Source of the DNA: Chryseobacterium carnipullorum
Lineage (GTDB): Bacteria; Bacteroidota; Bacteroidia; Flavobacteriales; Weeksellaceae
Direction: 5' to 3'
Assembly (NCBI RefSeq): GCF_900142785.1
Contig: NZ_FRCD01000018.1
Location: 61,562 to 125,561, forward strand
DNA: 64,000 nt
Made by a program: the position numbers and the translations under genes. Positions 52,040-62,800 of this stretch are shown in pieces. Each line of letters begins with the position of its first letter. The stretch's first letter is position 1. The notes under the pieces are model-generated. The model searched no databases and was not told the origin of the DNA. It saw only the letters and a program-made list of their open reading frames with translations.

Positions 52040-52236
52040 AAAAAACATTACTGAAAGAACTGGGATATGAGAAGAAAAAAGAACTGCTTCCTGTTATTTT
52101 CGCCCATACAACCCCAATGGATGTAAAAAAAATAAAAAGGGATCGGCCATTCAGAATAATTGATACTTTCATGCACCAGTCGGAAATCTATTGTTTAAGA
52201 ATATATAAAGATGGAATCAACATATCTACAGAATAA
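52036..52236 (+). CDS. Small basic protein between the two maturase genes
   Basis: A 66-residue Lys-rich protein (MKKTLLKELGYEKKKELLPV, VKKIKRDRPFRIIDTFMH) without signal or span. Its start overlaps the ATP-grasp stop (ATGA) and its end overlaps the SPASM gene start by 26 bases, so it is translated in the middle of the operon. No family recognised. It may be a small partner of the maturases. The overlaps favour a real gene over a chance frame. Confidence 0.6.
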   Translation: MKKTLLKELGYEKKKELLPVIFAHTTPMDVKKIKRDRPFRIIDTFMHQSEIYCLRIYKDGINISTE

Positions 52237-53209
52237 CAATGGTAAATATATCCATGTATTTTCATGTTGTATACCGGTTAAAGGACATGAACGAGGGGCC
52301 ATATATGATCTTCAGAGAGAAGAAATTGAACTGGTACCCAATACAATGATCGATTTTTTGAACCATATTAAAAATAAAAAATTAAACCTGATCCTTGAAG
52401 AATTCAGATCAGATGTGATGGCTAAAAAGTATCTTGATTTCTTACAAAAAAATGAATTTATTTTTTATTCGGATACGCTTTTCTTTCCTGAGTTGGCTGA
52501 TAAAAGTATCAATGAAGACACAGCCATCCTACAGTTTATGACTATCATATTGTCGGATTTTATGAGTGATAATCTGGATACCATCGTAAAAAATGTCAAT
52601 AAACTGGGGGTGAAAAGACTGCATATTCACATCGATAAACGAAACTGTATGAGTACAATAAATGATATTCTGCTCTTATTGGAATATTCAAGAGTGACGA
52701 ATATATCATTTTCAGTTCCCTATCAAAAAATTGACAGGAAATTATATAACAACAACAGGCTGAAATTTTTATATCTTTTCAACTCTCCTAAAGAAAAAAT
52801 AGAAACGAATAACGAAGTGTTGAGTATCTATATAAAAATTAACGATACGAAGATGTTCTTGCCCAAATTTAATGTCAATACTTTAGATATTAATACGACA
52901 GCCTATAACATTGCAAAAAACTACAACCTATCCATCTATAAAACTGTATTTGTAGATGAGCACGGAAAAATTAAATTTAATATATCGGATGAAATAAGCT
53001 ATGGTAAGATCACAGATTCATTTGAAAGAATAAAAGACAATGTAGTACCGGAATTATCAAAGCTTTGGAATATAAAAAAAGATGATATAGCCCCGTGTAA
53101 TATTTGTGAGTTCAGATTCTGCTGTACAGCGGTTTATGTACCTTTCAAAACGGATAATGGCTATGCCGTAAGCTGTAATTATAATCCATGCAAAGCCGAA
53201 TTTAACTGA
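52211..53209 (+). CDS. SPASM-domain peptide maturase (GRASP-with-SPASM system)
   Basis: A 332-residue protein. The N-terminal part has FSCCIPVKGHERGAIYDLQR, as in the SPASM partners of this system, and lacks the CxxxCxxC cluster motif of classical radical SAM enzymes. The C-terminal part has clustered Cys (CNICEFRFCCTA, then SCNYNPCKAEF) typical of a SPASM domain that holds auxiliary Fe-S clusters. It should act with the ATP-grasp protein on the precursor at 50707; the exact chemistry is unknown. A lipoprotein gene follows six bases later. Confidence 0.85.
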   Translation: MESTYLQNNNGKYIHVFSCCIPVKGHERGAIYDLQREEIELVPNTMIDFLNHIKNKKLNLILEEFRSDVMAKKYLDFLQKNEFIFYSDTLFFPELADKSINEDTAILQFMTIILSDFMSDNLDTIVKNVNKLGVKRLHIHIDKRNCMSTINDILLLLEYSRVTNISFSVPYQKIDRKLYNNNRLKFLYLFNSPKEKIETNNEVLSIYIKINDTKMFLPKFNVNTLDINTTAYNIAKNYNLSIYKTVFVDEHGKIKFNISDEISYGKITDSFERIKDNVVPELSKLWNIKKDDIAPCNICEFRFCCTAVYVPFKTDNGYAVSCNYNPCKAEFN

Positions 53210-53215
53210 AATAAT

Positions 53216-53815
53216 ATGCATAAAAAACTAACAATACTGTGTACACTGCTCTTTTTAAGCCTTACAATGCAGAGTTGTAAAAATTACTATTACTTACAGC
53301 ATACACCCGCAGTCAATGATGAAGAGGGTAATAATATTCATACTCTAAAGTTTGCCAAAGAAAATATACAGTTTGTGACTTTCGCCGATTATCAGATCAA
53401 TACGGTCAACAAAAAATACATTTTCTTTAAGACCAAAGACGTAGATGACATATTGAAAAGAAATATTAAAAAAACTTCCAGCGGACAATTTTTATTTATG
53501 TATACGAATATGAGTATTTATAATAATCTGCTGGGATTCTATTATGAAAACGTAACATTGGAAGAGATCATCAAAGACTACGGCACAATAGCAGATGCCG
53601 ATATGGAGAATGGTGTTTTGTATACCTATAATTCGGGGAAATTTAATGTAGTTGATATTTATAGAAAATATGACGGCGGAGTCGTGAGATTTATTAATGT
53701 GAACAATCCGGAGGTGGAAGATCCCCAAAATAAAAAATTTCACCTTGAAGTCAGGAACCTGTTTTTTGATCTCAACAAAAAATTATGGGATAAAAATGCA
53801 GCTGACTTCCAATAA
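53216..53815 (+). CDS. Lipoprotein of the GRASP-SPASM locus
   Basis: A 199-residue protein with lipoprotein signal (LLFLSLTMQSC, cysteine 21). The mature part is Tyr/Asn-rich (YYYLQHTPAVNDEEGN) and no domain is recognised. The tight spacing (six bases after the SPASM gene, 15 before the VKOR gene) places it in the locus. A role in export, quality control or self-protection is possible. Confidence 0.7.
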   Translation: MHKKLTILCTLLFLSLTMQSCKNYYYLQHTPAVNDEEGNNIHTLKFAKENIQFVTFADYQINTVNKKYIFFKTKDVDDILKRNIKKTSSGQFLFMYTNMSIYNNLLGFYYENVTLEEIIKDYGTIADADMENGVLYTYNSGKFNVVDIYRKYDGGVVRFINVNNPEVEDPQNKKFHLEVRNLFFDLNKKLWDKNAADFQ

Positions 53816-53830
53816 TTAAGAAAAAATTAT

Positions 53831-54688
53831 ATGGTTGAAAGCATAGCGAATATCTTGCAATACCTAGAAAAAAAAAATATATACTTGGACAGAAGCGAGT
53901 TTTCGTTTCAGATTCATTCCCATCCGGCATTTCCAAGCTTACTTTCAATAGTGAGTGCTTTGAATGTAAATAAGATCTCCAATTTTGCAATTGAAATAGA
54001 TGATTCCGAAATAGATGAGCTTCCGGATGATTTCATGACTTTTATAGCCCTTTCAGAAGATCAACAGGAACTTGCCTATGTTGAAAAGACCAATGGAGGT
54101 TTTTTAGTGAATGAAAAACATACAATGCCGGAAAACGAATTACTTTCCAGATGGAATCATGTAGTTGTTTTGATTGATGAAACTCAGTGGGATCCCAAAA
54201 AGAAGAAAGATAAGAGATATCCCCTGTTTTTTGCAGCGGTTTTTTTTCTGACGTTTCTGGTTTATATCTATTCCCAAACAAAATTATATTCTTTTCTATA
54301 TTTGTTCTTATCACTAGGTGGTTTGTCTCTGTCCGTTATCTCATTAAGAAAAATATTTGGCATAGAAAACCCTGGATTGAGCAGGGTGTGCTCCGGAAAT
54401 TTTACAGACTGCTCATTTTCCGGTAATGCATCAAAAGCAAGCTTTGTTTCTTATTTTGGGGACTATAGTCTTGTATTCTTTTTTACTAACATTATAGGAT
54501 TTTTGTTCTTATTGCCTAATCAGGATGAAGTCATTTTTTTTGCCATCCAGAAAATATTACTGATATTTATTATCCCGGTGATAGGATACTCTCTTTTTTT
54601 TCAGTTATTCAGAATGAAAAAAATTTGCCCTTTATGTTTAGGGGTTATCATGATCTTACTTTTACAAACCTATATTTTACTGATGTGA
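53831..54688 (+). CDS. VKOR protein with C39-like N-domain (split form)
   Basis: A 285-residue membrane protein related to the first two-thirds of the fusion at 39709. Residues 1-115 are the same C39-like domain without a catalytic Cys (EFSFQIHSHPAFPSLLSIVS). Residues 130-285 are the VKOR bundle with Cys187/Cys194 and the CxxC Cys266/Cys269 (CPLC). The thioredoxin half is the separate next gene, one base further on. It should oxidise that thioredoxin-fold partner and pass electrons to menaquinone. The two Cys of the precursor at 50707 are the obvious target. Confidence 0.88.
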   Translation: MVESIANILQYLEKKNIYLDRSEFSFQIHSHPAFPSLLSIVSALNVNKISNFAIEIDDSEIDELPDDFMTFIALSEDQQELAYVEKTNGGFLVNEKHTMPENELLSRWNHVVVLIDETQWDPKKKKDKRYPLFFAAVFFLTFLVYIYSQTKLYSFLYLFLSLGGLSLSVISLRKIFGIENPGLSRVCSGNFTDCSFSGNASKASFVSYFGDYSLVFFFTNIIGFLFLLPNQDEVIFFAIQKILLIFIIPVIGYSLFFQLFRMKKICPLCLGVIMILLLQTYILLM

Positions 54689-54689
54689 T

Positions 54690-55349
54690 ATGAATTTGAA
54701 AATCTTTATCCCTTTCGTTTTGTATGGTGTTTTTTTTCTGGTTATTCTTATCGTGTGGTTCAGGATCAGAAAATATTTAAAACGGAATGAAGAAATCAGG
54801 AGCCAGCTTATCAGAAAAAACAGGATTGCCAGAAATTATGATGTTTTTATGAATACATTAAGTAAACAGGAACAAAAAGAATTACCGGAATCTATGATTA
54901 CTTTGGGTAATGGTGACGGTACTTTAGAATTGACCCTATTTACAAGTCTTTATTGTGAAATGTGTAAAGATATATGTACTATTGTTGACCGGATAATCTT
55001 CGCTTACGAAGATGAAATAAAAATAAATATTTTTTTTAAAAAACAATCTTCAGAAGAAAAAAACAGTTTTTTGTATATACTTCACAGTGTTTTCCTGTCT
55101 CAGGGAACTCAGGAGTTCTTAAAGGCTTTACAATTTTGGTTTGAAAACAGCAACCTCGAATCGTGGAAAATGGCATCAGATTATAATTATGAGAAAAGCA
55201 AAGAAGCCTTAAGCGCCTCGAACGATTGGTATGTGCAGAACGGAATTATTGCAACGCCATCTGTTTTTATAAACGGCTATATCTACCCTGATCAATTTGA
55301 AAAAGAAGATTTGTTTTATCATATAGAAGGAATTATTGAAAATAAATAA
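54690..55349 (+). CDS. Membrane-anchored thioredoxin-fold partner of VKOR
   Basis: A 219-residue protein with one N-terminal span (about 5-25) and a DsbA-like domain with CEMC (Cys89, Cys92) in SLYCEMCKDI and the cis-proline loop TPSVFINGY. It corresponds to the C-terminal part of the fusion at 39709. It starts one base after the VKOR stop, so the two are produced together. Predicted to act as the oxidant of exported thiols. Confidence 0.87.
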   Translation: MNLKIFIPFVLYGVFFLVILIVWFRIRKYLKRNEEIRSQLIRKNRIARNYDVFMNTLSKQEQKELPESMITLGNGDGTLELTLFTSLYCEMCKDICTIVDRIIFAYEDEIKINIFFKKQSSEEKNSFLYILHSVFLSQGTQEFLKALQFWFENSNLESWKMASDYNYEKSKEALSASNDWYVQNGIIATPSVFINGYIYPDQFEKEDLFYHIEGIIENK

Positions 55350-55358
55350 CGAATACAT

Positions 55359-56165
55359 ATGCGTAGTAAAATAGTAATGCTCAGCCTGCTTTTCTTTGCC
55401 ATTCAAAACCTTTATTCCCAGACTATGAGAATAGATTATGATATGGTGTATAAAGAAGATTCCTTAAATGCGGAACCCATATCTAAAAAAATGGTACTTC
55501 TTATCCATGACGGAAAATCAAAATTCTTTTCTGAAAAACAATATGAGGTAGATTCAATCAGGGATTCCGGATTTAGAGGCTTTGTAGTAGGAGATACCAA
55601 TTTTTTTCACGTGATTAAAGAAAAACAGAATCTTATATCAAAATATTACTTTCAGCTCAATGATGTTTACAAACTTACAGAACCCATCACCCTGAATTGG
55701 AAAATAGGGAAAGAAACTGCTCAACTATATGGCTATGCCTGCCAGAAAGCTACTCTCAATTATAAAGGCAGAAAGTGGGAAGCCTGGTTTACACAGGAGA
55801 TACCTGTTCAGGAAGGTCCTTACATTTTCAAAGGATTGCCAGGGTTAATTGTGCATATGAAAGACTCCACAGGGTCCTATGAATTTTCATTTTCGGCACT
55901 TAAAAAGGATTTTTATAAAAGAGAATTCGAAAATACCAATCCTAAACCCCTTGAAGTTTCAGCAGCTAACCTGAAAAAAATATTCCTGGATTATTATAAT
56001 GATCCGTTCAGGGAAATGAAGTCAAGAGATGTAAAAGTGAAATTTAAGGATGAGAAAGGAAATGCTATTGAGCCGGATTTCAGGGAAATGACCAAAAAGA
56101 TGCAATCTACACTGAAAAAGTACAATAATCCCATAGAATTATCAGATGCAATTAAATATCCTTAA
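55359..56165 (+). CDS. GLPGLI family protein
   Basis: A 268-residue exported protein with a signal peptide ending LYSQ (residue 21) and the naming motif FKGLPGLIV near residue 165. The rest is beta-rich with AWFTQEIPVQEGPY before the motif. These proteins are abundant in flavobacteria and their function is unknown. It begins ten bases after the thioredoxin gene, so it may be the end of the peptide operon. It could also be unrelated cargo. Confidence 0.88.
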   Translation: MRSKIVMLSLLFFAIQNLYSQTMRIDYDMVYKEDSLNAEPISKKMVLLIHDGKSKFFSEKQYEVDSIRDSGFRGFVVGDTNFFHVIKEKQNLISKYYFQLNDVYKLTEPITLNWKIGKETAQLYGYACQKATLNYKGRKWEAWFTQEIPVQEGPYIFKGLPGLIVHMKDSTGSYEFSFSALKKDFYKREFENTNPKPLEVSAANLKKIFLDYYNDPFREMKSRDVKVKFKDEKGNAIEPDFREMTKKMQSTLKKYNNPIELSDAIKYP

Positions 56166-56244
56166 CTACTTACAACCATTTGCAGATGAAATGAAAATAT
56201 TAATTAGTTTAAATTGCTATATTTGGGAGTTTTAAAAATTAATA

Positions 56245-56829
56245 ATGATATTTTCCTTACAAGGCAGCGTTCAAGAACTTACGCCCACTTACGCAGTAAT
56301 CAATGTACAAGGAGTTGGTTACTATGTAGGTATTAGTTTGATGACCTCCCAGGCCCTGGCCCTGAATAAGCCTGCATTCTTATATATTCAGCAGATCATC
56401 CGGGAAGATGCCCATCTTCTCTTTGGATTTAACACTCGTTCAGAAAAAGAAATGTTCAATCTGTTAATAAGCGTTAACGGAGTAGGAGCTGTTTCTGCTC
56501 TTATACTTCTTTCCACTTTAAGCCTTGAAGAGATCGCTACGGCTATCCTTTCCAAGAACAGCGCCCTCATTCAAAAGGCTAAAGGAATAGGAGCCAAAAC
56601 CGCAGAAAGAATCATTGTAGATTTGAAGGATAAAGTCCAGAAATTCGGCATTGAAGCGGAAAATATTTCTACATTCGTGGATAATAAAGTCAAGGAAGAA
56701 TCGTTATCTGCATTAGAAGTTTTAGGCATCCCGAAGCGGATGAGCGAGAAGATTGCAGACCGAATGATGAAGCAGAATCCGGAGATCTCGGTAGAAGAAC
56801 TGGTAAAACAAATTTTAAAAAACATTTAA
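56245..56829 (+). CDS. ruvA: Holliday junction branch migration protein RuvA
   Basis: A 194-residue DNA-binding subunit that holds the Holliday junction for the RuvB motor. The N-terminal OB fold starts MIFSLQGSVQELTPTYAVIN. The helix-hairpin-helix region has VNGVGAVSALILLST and KGIGAKTAERIIVDLKDK. The C-terminal domain (about 150-194) that contacts RuvB is present. ruvA followed by sprA is the normal order in flavobacteria. Confidence 0.97.
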   Translation: MIFSLQGSVQELTPTYAVINVQGVGYYVGISLMTSQALALNKPAFLYIQQIIREDAHLLFGFNTRSEKEMFNLLISVNGVGAVSALILLSTLSLEEIATAILSKNSALIQKAKGIGAKTAERIIVDLKDKVQKFGIEAENISTFVDNKVKEESLSALEVLGIPKRMSEKIADRMMKQNPEISVEELVKQILKNI

Positions 56830-56835
56830 CATTTG

Positions 56836-59800
56836 GTGGCGAATAATAAGCATCTTAACATATTTCTGTTCCTGTCGTTCCTGTGCATGTCAGTAAGTGC
56901 CTTTGCACAACAGGTCCGTGATACTGCGATCATAAAAAAAGATTATCAACTGGCCGATCCCACAAGGTATGAGGCCTTTTATGATATAAAAACCGGAATG
57001 TATTACGTCTATCCTAAAATAGGAAATACCTATACCGGACCTCCCACAGCGATGTCTCCTGAAGAGTATAAAGAATTTATGCTCGCTACCCAGACCAAAG
57101 CTTACTACAAAGAAAAATCCGATAAATACAGTCTTCTTTTCAGAAGAGACAGAACCGATGCCCGGAAGCAAGGGCTTATTCCGTCTTTGATGATCAACAA
57201 TAAGTTGTTTGAAACTGTTTTCGGAAGTAATAAAATTGAAATCATTCCATCCGGATATGCCTCTTTAGACTTTGCCGGACTCTACCAAAAAATTGATAAC
57301 CCACTGATCCTGCCACAAAACAGGACCAGTTTTACTTTTGATATTGATCAGAGAATACAGCTGGGATTATTAGGTAAAGTAGGAGAAAATCTTCAGTTGA
57401 AAGCCAATTACGATACCCAGAGTGGTTTCGCATTTGAGAATAGAATGAATCTCGTTTGGCAGGCAAAAGGGAACTGGAAGGATCTTCAGTCCAAAGGTCT
57501 GGGAGATGTGGATAAACCTAGCGCAGGAGGAGAAGATAAAATTATAAAAAGAGTAGAATTCGGTAACGTAAATATGCCGCTTTCTACCAGTCTTATCCGT
57601 GGTTCTCAGTCATTATTCGGGGTGAAAACAGAATTCCAGCTTGGAAAAACTTACGGAACTGTCGTTCTTTCCCAGCAACAAGGGGAAGCCCGTAATATTG
57701 TAGTACAGGGTGGAGGGGTCATGAACAATTTTAAAGTCAATGCGATTGACTATGAAGACAACCAGCACTTCTTTCTGGGACACTATTTCCTGGATCGTTA
57801 TGACAATGCATTAGCCAATTATCCACAGATCAATTCCACGGTAAACATTACCAGATTGGAAGTCTGGGTACTTGATCAGGGAAACAGTAATCTGGCATAT
57901 CAGAAAAGTATTATCGGGATCAGAGACTTGGGAGAAGGGGCTTCCGGATTGCCGGACAACTCTCAGAATGGATTGTATCCCTCGATTAATGCAGCCATAG
58001 GGCCAAGAGAAGCAGGTAAAAACTATGCAACAACCTTTCAGGGGCAAAGTTTCCCTGGGAGTTTACAGCCATATGATAACGGAGAACAGTTTATTTTTAA
58101 CACAAAAGCAAGAAGGCTGAATGCCAATGAATATACACTACAGCCACAGTTAGGATACATTTCATTAAATCAGAAGCTGAACGAAAATCAGCTTTTAGCC
58201 GTTTCATATTCCTATACAGATGGTTCCAATAAGGTGTATAAAGTCGGGGAATTCTCCGAAGAAAGCCCAGTATTGGTAACCAAAGTTCTTAGAGTAAACA
58301 ACAAAGTGAATACAGAATCTCCAATGTGGGACCTGATGATGAAGAATATCTATTCTCTGGATGCAGGACAGGTAGCTCAGGATGGATTTATTCTTAATGT
58401 TTTCTACAGAGATCCCAAAACCGGAGGTAAAGTAAACTATCTGCCGGGGACCAGTGTTCAGGATAAAAATTTACTAAAATTACTGAACTGGGACCGTCTT
58501 AACATGAATGGTGATATTCAGGCCAGTGGAGGCGTACTGGGTGATGGTATTTTTGACTTTGTTAATGGAATCACGATACGGCCGGAAACAGGGAGGATTA
58601 TTTTTACCAAAGTACAGCCCTTCGGAAGTTTTATGCAGAGTCAGGTCGGGAACGACCCTCAATTTGTCTTTACAGATCTGTACAGACAGCAGAAACAGGT
58701 CGCTACTTCCAGTAATCTTGCACAACGTTATACCATAGAGGGACGTTACAAAGGAACACAGGGACAGGGAATTTCTCTTGGAGCCGTAAATGTTCCGCAG
58801 GGATCTGTTAAAGTTTCTGCCAATGGTGTTCAGCTGACAGAAGGAGTAGACTATACCGTAGACTACATGCTGGGTACAGTAACGGTGATCAATGAAAATG
58901 TTAAACAGTCAGGACAGGCCATCAACATTTCATTGGAAAATCAGCTTACCTTTAATACCCAGAGAAAACGATTCCTGGGTCTGAACCTGGAAAGAAGATT
59001 CAATGAGAATTTTATATTAGGAGGAACCGTTGTTAACTATTCAGAATCTCCACTTACCCAGAAAGTAAATTATGGGCAGGAAGCTGTTAATAATACAATG
59101 GCAGGGATCAATATGATGTATAACAATCAGATTCCTTTCCTGACCAGACTGACCGATAAAATTCCATTTGTCAATACTGAAGCTCCATCCAATCTGAACT
59201 TTAAAATGGAAGCCGCTTACTTGCTTCCGGGATTAAATAAAGGAACAAATGACCAGTCTTATGTAGATGATTTCGAACAGACGACTTCTAAAATTTCCTT
59301 AAAAGAACCTGCTGCATGGAGTCTTGCTTCAAGACCTGAAAAAAACCTTGCAGCTCCATTTAATGGTGCACCGGCTAATGATGCTTTAACGAGTGGCTAC
59401 GGAAGAGGACTTTTATCCTGGTATAACATTGACCCGAGATTCTGGGGAGTAGGAGGAAGAGCACCTGCAGGAATTACGGCACAGTCTGTGTCCAATCACG
59501 CCTCCAGAAGAGTTCAGTATTCAGAAATTTATAATAACAGAGATTTTGTGGCAGGTGAACAGACCTTCACCAATACTTTAGATATATCTTACTATCCGCA
59601 GGAAAGAGGTCCTTACAACGTAAACCCAGGATCCGAAACAGCCGCTGCCAGATGGGCTGGGATTATGAGACCCATCAGCGTTTCCAACTTCGTCAATTCC
59701 AATATTGAATATGTTGAATTCTGGATGATGGATCCTTATGCCGATGGAAATACCTTAGGAGACAGAGCTAGACTTCTACTTCAACTAGGTAACGTTTCTG

Positions 59801-62800
59801 AAGATATCCTGAAAGACGGTAAGATGCAGTATGAAAACGGACTTCCCACTCCGGGAGCACCTTCTACTACCACTACCTCTACCTGGGGGGTACAGCCAAA
59901 ACAACCCCCTATTCTTTATGCCTTCTCAAGTGAAGGTGATGACAGAAGAGCCCAGGATTTAGGATATGACGGTTTAAGCTCCGATCAGGAATCTATGAGA
60001 TTTGGAAATACATTCGTTAACCCGGTAACCAATTTAGTTGACCCTGCAGTAGATGATTTTGTATTTTTCATGTCCGATAAATTTACCGGTGGTCAGGCAG
60101 CATCTCTTGTTCAGAGATACAAATACTTCAGAAATCCGGAAGGAAACTCTCAGGCCAACTCTTTAGAAGTAGCGTCTCAGACTCCTGATGCGGAAGATAT
60201 CAACAAAGATTATAACCTTGACCAGACAGAAAGTTATAACGAATATGTCATCAAGCTTGATAAGCCGAGTCTTGCATTAGGACAAAATAATGTCGTAGAT
60301 GTAAAAACGGTAAAAGCTACTTTCCAGAACGGACAGACTTCAGATGTGAAATGGTACCTGTTCAGAATTCCGGTTTCAAAATATGCAGAAACTGAAGCGG
60401 AAGGAGAGAGAAGTGCCTCTGTACTTAACAATGTAAGATTTGCGAGATTAATGCTTGCCGGTTTTGAGAATACGTCTACGATAAGATTCGGGACAATGGA
60501 TCTTGTAAGATCAGACTGGAGAAGATATCCAAATCAGATTGCCAGCCCGACAGTAACTTCACAGCAGGAAGGAGTAGGAATAGCACAAAACAATAATTTC
60601 GAAGTTGGAAGTGTAAACATTGAAGAGAATGCGTTAAATCAACCTCCATATGTACTTCCTCCGGGAATCGACAGACAGGTGTTGAGTGGAAATGCTGGTG
60701 CACAGAGACAGAATGAAGCTTCACTTTACATGAAAGTAGAAGGACTTGCTGGAGAAGCAAGAGGGGTGTTCAAAAACACAACACTGGATATGAGAAGATA
60801 TAAAAAGCTGAAACTTTTTGTACATGCTCAGGATCCAACCAGCAGAAACCAGGGTATTGACCCGGAATCTAAGTTTTTCATCCGTTTCGGAAGTGATGCT
60901 ACAGATAACTATTATGAGTATGAATCTGAAATGATGTTGACTCAGAGCACAGCAACCACTCCTTTAGAAATATGGCCTGTTGAGAACAACGTTGATTTTG
61001 AAATCCAGAATTTTGTAGATGCCAAAATCAGAAGAGATAAAAGCTCATCGAATATTGTTGATCGAATAATGGATAATGTTTTTGGAGATAACTCCAAAAG
61101 AATTTATATCAAAGGACGTCCAAGTTTAGGAAATATTACAACGATTATGATCGGGGTAAGAAATACAGCCCGTTCCAATGCTATAACCAGAATCCTTTGG
61201 GTAAATGAGATTCGCCTTTCTGAAATTGAAAATGATGGAGGGTATGCAGGTAACGCAAGTTTGAACTTTAACCTTGGAGATTTTGCAACCGTAAATACAA
61301 GCGCTTCCTATACCTCTGTAGGTTTCGGAAATATAGATTCAAAACCATCAGAAAGAAATCAGTCTACTCAGTCTGCATTCAGTATTAATACGGCTGTAAA
61401 CGTAGATAAATTTCTTCCTGAAAAAAGCGGAATGAAAATTCCTTTAAACTATTCTTATTCACAGACCATTGAGGATCCGAAATACAATCCTCTTGATACC
61501 GATGTGGAATTCAGTAAAGCAGCCAATAAAAAACAACTGAAGAAAGTAGCGAGAACTTATACCCAGCAAAGAAGTATTGGGGTAGTCAATATGCATAAGG
61601 AAAGGGTAAATCCAAATAGAAAACCTAAATTCTACGATATTGAAAACGTTTCTGTAACTGCAGTGTATAATGATGATTATTTCAGAGATATTTACACTTC
61701 AAGAAACTACAGACAGTATCTGAGAGGATACGTTGATTACAACTATACCTTCAAGCCATGGGTGATTAAGCCGTTTAACAAAATGATTAGCGATACGGCA
61801 AAATCTACAAAATATCTGAAATGGGTAAAAGAATTTAATTTCAATCCGATTCCCACAAGACTATCTTTCAGAACTGAAGTAGACAGAAATTACAACGAGC
61901 TTGAATTCAGAAATGTGGAAGCAATCTTAAGTGGAAATACAGGCGATAGTTTTGCCGCGATCAAAAACAGAAACTTCTTCTTCGGATGGCAGTACGGTTT
62001 AGGATTCAACTTTACGAAATCATTAAAACTTGAAATCAATTCTGCGACAAGAACCCTTAACGATAATATGGATGTTAATGGGATGAATGATAAATCCATT
62101 TTTGGAAATGTATTCAGAGCAGGAAGACCTGTATTGTACAACCATAGAGTACAGCTGAACTACAAACTACCGTTCCAGTATCTTCCCTATTTGGATTTCA
62201 TCGATGCAGAAATAGGATATGGTCTTACGTACAACTGGAATGCGAGATCTACTGCACTCCTTTCAAGTCCGGAAGGAAGTCTGGGATCTATCGGGCAGAA
62301 TACGAATGTCATTCAAGCCACAGCTACAGCAGATATTCCCAAATTCTTTGGACAGTTTAAATACTTTAAAAATATCTCTGCAAAACTGCAGAAACGCAAA
62401 CAGGAAATCGATTCACTGAACAATGTATACACGCAGCAGTGGGAGAAGAAAAGATATAAATTTAAGGGTTATAAATTCAAGAATAAACTGACGATTCTTC
62501 AGAGCGCAGCTTTCGTAATGACCTCATTCAAACAGTTAGATATTAACTACACTGAGAATAATGGAACAGTACTTCCTGGTTTGCTTTCCGCTCCAAACCT
62601 TTATGGTTATGGTCAGACTCTGGGAGGTCCTACGCTTGGATTCCTTTTTGGATCTCAGGCTGATATCAGAAGAACGGTGTTAGAAAATGGATGGGTAAGT
62701 GATTCACCTTACATGACCGATCCTTATGTGAAAATGTCCACCAGGGAATTAAGGGCCAATTTACAGATCGTTCCGATGAATGATTTTAGAATTGATCTTA

